Shown: piece after piece, positions 61,687 to 64,000 of the stretch
Layout of the letters: each line of letters starts with the position of its first letter
Numbering within the stretch: position 1 is the stretch's first letter
DNA from: Halobacillus litoralis
GTDB taxonomy: Bacteria > Bacillota > Bacilli > Bacillales > Halobacillaceae
Assembly: GCF_020524085.2 (NCBI RefSeq)
Contig: NZ_CP129016.1
Coordinates: 67,001 to 131,000, forward strand
DNA length: 64,000 bases
Direction of reading: 5' to 3'
The notes under the pieces: model-generated
What the model was told of the DNA's origin: nothing
Databases searched by the model: none
What the model saw: only the letters and a program-made list of their open reading frames with translations
Translations under genes and position numbers: made by a program

Positions 61687-61701
61687 TGACTTTCATTCTC
61701 A
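61687..61701. promoter_or_regulatory. Fur/PerR-box-like palindrome upstream of the P1B-4 ATPase
   Basis: TGACTTTCATTCTCA is an interrupted palindrome within ATTGA...TCAAT; it matches the 7-1-7 Fur box TGATAATNATTATCA at 10 of 14 positions. In B. subtilis the PfeT ATPase gene is controlled by Fur and PerR, so such a site is expected here. Confidence 0.45.
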
Positions 61702-61726
61702 ATTAACAAAAGGAGTTGAAAATTGC

Positions 61727-63637
61727 ATGAATCATTCAAGAACCTTATCTTCCATGAAGTGGTGGAAATTACCATCGGTTTCTACCCTTAAGGAACATGC
61801 TGAATTAATCGCAGCCATAAGCAGTGGAATGCTTATCTTACTAGCGTGGTATGGCGAGCACCATTGGGCACCTTCTCTCTATATCAGTTTATATTTGACG
61901 GCCTTCCTCATTGGTGGTTTTGCTAAAGCCAAAGAAGGGTTAGAAGAAACTGTAAAAGAAAAGTCACTCAATGTAGAATTGCTCATGATTCTAGCCGCTA
62001 TCGGCTCTGCTTCCATTGGATACTGGACAGAAGGAGCCATCCTCATCTTCATCTTTGCTCTAAGCGGAGCTCTGGAAACATATACGATGAACAAAAGCCA
62101 TAAAGAGATCTCTTCGTTGATGAGTTTGCAGCCGGAAGAGGCCTTTCTTATTACAAATTCCGGGTATGAATGGGTACCTGTAAAGACGCTTCAGATCGGC
62201 GATCAAATATTAATCAAACCCGGGGAGCGTGTCCCTGCAGATGGAAGGATTGTAAAAGGGAGTTCCACCTTAAATGAAAGTGCCATTACCGGTGAATCTC
62301 TCCCGGTTAGCAAGAGTGAAACAGGAGAAGTTTTCGCAGGAACAATGAACGTTGACGGCAGTCTTGTCGTCTCTGTCACCAAAGCGTCGAATGAAACCCT
62401 TTTTCAAAAAATCATTACCATGGTACAAAATGCTCAAAGTGAAAAATCCCCCTCACAATTGTTTATTGAGAGGTTCGAAAGTACGTATGTAAAAATTGTA
62501 TTGGCCGTCGTAGGCCTTATGTTATTTCTCCCACACTTTCTATTCGGGTGGTCATGGATGGAAACGATTTACCGGGCCATGATTCTCCTTGTCGTCGCAT
62601 CTCCATGTGCCCTTGTCGCTTCCATCATGCCTGCAACATTGTCAGCCATATCCAAAGGGGCCCGCCATGGGATTTTGTTCAAGGGGGGCGTACACCTTGA
62701 ACACCTCTCTCATCTAAAAGCAATCGCTTTTGATAAAACGGGGACGCTTACAAAAGGAGAGCCGGAAGTCACTGACTTTCTTCCGTTAGAATTGGGCATG
62801 GAACATTCCATTCTTTCGATCGTTTCTTCCATTGAAAACGAATCCAACCACCCTCTCGCTCAAGCGATAGTAAAGTATGCAAAGGAAAATGACTGTGCTT
62901 TTTCTACAGTTGAAAGCGTCAAAGATCATAGCGGTATGGGTGTAAGTGGGCAATATGAGAACGAAGAGTGGAAAGTCGGAAAAGCCGATTTCGTTGGGAA
63001 AGAAGCAGCAACAGCGTACAAACATAACTACGCGGAAGTACTGGCCTCGGAAGGAAAGACTGTGATTTTCGTAGCAAAGAGTGAGCAAATCGTCGCCCTC
63101 TTCGCCTTGAAAGATACGGTTCGAAAAGAAGCGAAAGAAGCGATTTCAACCTTAAGGGCGCATGAAATTTACACCATGATGTTGACAGGTGACAATGATC
63201 GAACAGCAAAAGCCATTGCTGAAGAAGTGGGAATGGATAACTATATTGCGGAGTGTATGCCTGACCAAAAACTCCAGTAAATCAAAACTTTAAAAGAACA
63301 TTTCTCTCATGTCGCTATGGTCGGTGACGGCATCAATGATGCCCCCGCTCTTGCTGAAGCTGATGTCGGTGTCGCGATGGGAGAAGGTACAGATGTCGCG
63401 CTGGAAACGGCCGATGTGGTCTTAATGAAAAATGACCTCCCGAAAATTGGTGAAGCTATTGATGTTTCTAGAAAAATGAACAAAATCATTAAACAGAACA
63501 TTATTTTCTCCATAACCGTGATCATGCTCTTAATTGTAAGCAATTTCTTACAGGTCCTTGACCTTCCTTTAGGTGTCATCGGTCATGAAGGAAGTACGAT
63601 TCTCGTGATATTAAATGGACTCCGACTATTAAAATAA
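61727..63637 (+). pseudogene. P1B-4-type metal-efflux ATPase (PfeT/ZosA-like) with an in-frame TAA
   Basis: The 637-codon frame equals the length of B. subtilis PfeT/ZosA. No N-terminal metal-binding domain; six membrane segments with SPC at 292-294, TGE at 188-190, phosphorylation motif DKTGT at 336-340, HP locus NHPLA, hinge [11 protein letters not shown] near 532 and the C-terminal HEGST motif, the mark of P1B-4 pumps (Fe2+, Co2+ or Zn2+ export). A TAA at 63278-63280 (codon 518, [13 protein letters not shown]) cuts it before the hinge. GAA or AAA to TAA is a single change. AAAGGAG precedes the ATG. Confidence 0.87.
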
Positions 63638-63641
63638 TGAA

Positions 63642-63674
63642 GAAAGGCGGAACCTTGGAAGGTTCCGCCTTTTC
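63642..63674 (+). terminator. Bidirectional terminator after the ATPase gene
   Basis: AAAGGCGGAACC / GGTTCCGCCTTT with a 6-nt loop, between convergent genes. Confidence 0.85.
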
Positions 63675-63683
63675 ATATATGTG

Positions 63684-64000
63684 CTATCCCCATGTCTCTT
63701 TCGTCCTACGATGATGGCTCATGGCATTGATCTCCCCTCCCAGAATAATGACGACTCCTGAAAGGTATAACCAAATCATAAGCACAATCACTGTACCTAA
63801 ACTCCCATATGTCGCAGAGAAATTCCCTAGACTACTCACATAAAAAGAAAACAACAGGGAAACTAACTGCCAGCAGAATGTCGCAAACACTGCACCTGGA
63901 ACGGTATCACGGTATTTTAACCGTTTATTTGGTGCCATGACATACAAAAAAGACAAGACGATGTAAAAGATGATGGATGAAATGACCCACCTCATCCCAT
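63684..64000 (-). CDS. YihY/BrkB-family membrane protein, C-terminal fragment (runs off right edge)
   Basis: The last 105 or so codons of the gene. Membrane segments and landmarks of the YihY (UPF0761) family are visible: FYIVLSFLYVMAPNKRLKYRDTVPGAVFATFCWQ, SLGNFSATYGSLGTVIVLMIWLYLSGVVIILGGEINA. The frame is open to the edge and no start is claimed. B. subtilis YfkH is of this kind. Function unknown. Confidence 0.9.
   Translation of the reverse strand, partial: GMRWVISSIIFYIVLSFLYVMAPNKRLKYRDTVPGAVFATFCWQLVSLLFSFYVSSLGNFSATYGSLGTVIVLMIWLYLSGVVIILGGEINAMSHHRRTKETWG

Noticed and set aside
1..64000. CRISPR arrays, prophage, transposase genes, rRNA or tRNA
   Set aside because: Looked for on both strands; none seen. 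The only repeated DNA is the modular intergenic element and short palindromes.

Overview
The window is from a low-to-mid GC Gram-positive chromosome of the family Bacillaceae. Its gene content points to a moderately halophilic or marine genus of the Halobacillus / Virgibacillus type: a BCCT compatible-solute transporter, Na+-linked carriers, a bacillithiol-pathway deacetylase, a sigma-Y operon laid out as in Bacillus subtilis, and B. subtilis yfj/yfk-region orthologues (pdaA, yfkD, an MscS channel, yihY). Genus is inferred from content only. There is no prophage, transposase, CRISPR array, rRNA or tRNA.

Layout. 1-181: start of a sodium:solute symporter. 650-7435: a tryptophan operon trpE-D-C-F-B-A-G on the minus strand, behind a leader with exactly eleven (G/U)AG triplets (a TRAP site) and a hairpin over the trpE ribosome-binding site. 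8011-11051: sigY-yxlC-D-E-F-G with its own TGAACG/CGTC promoter. 11198-20302: short-chain dehydrogenase, small secreted proteins, a YjcD-like helicase, a broken PAS-STAS protein, a TetR/SMR efflux cassette and msrA. 20380-22674: a MutS2 paralogue without the Smr nuclease domain, behind a long leader with a 7-codon peptide and two strong terminators. 22671-33422: NAD synthesis, bacillithiol, typA, pseudouridine synthase, pepF and a luciferase-like enzyme. 33491-43150: BCCT carrier, aldehyde dehydrogenase, purU, L,D-transpeptidase, RNase H-like protein and an acyl-CoA synthetase. 43915-56245: gntR-yitT, a sporulation-type kinase, DNA glycosylase, pdaA, antiporter, MscS, yfkD, OsmC and MFS. 56341-59687: the zinc uptake genes znuA and znuC-znuB-zur with Zur boxes. 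59911-63637: an amino-acid ABC importer lacking its ATPase and a P1B-4 metal-efflux ATPase. The right edge holds the C-terminal part of a YihY/BrkB membrane protein.

Three themes stand out. (1) The leader of the Smr-less MutS2 has the architecture of an antibiotic- or translation-stress-responsive attenuator; MutS2 proteins act on stalled ribosomes, so this is the best candidate for an undescribed system. (2) Seven genes are interrupted: five carry single-base insertions (trpF two, PAS-STAS, RluD-like, L,D-transpeptidase, kinase), nearly all in homopolymers, and two carry one in-frame stop (acyl-CoA synthetase, P1B-4 ATPase). This looks more like consensus sequencing error than decay, but it has to be settled before these genes are called pseudogenes. 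(3) A modular, inverted-repeat-bounded intergenic repeat family occurs at least eight times, including fragments, and explains most of the long non-coding gaps.
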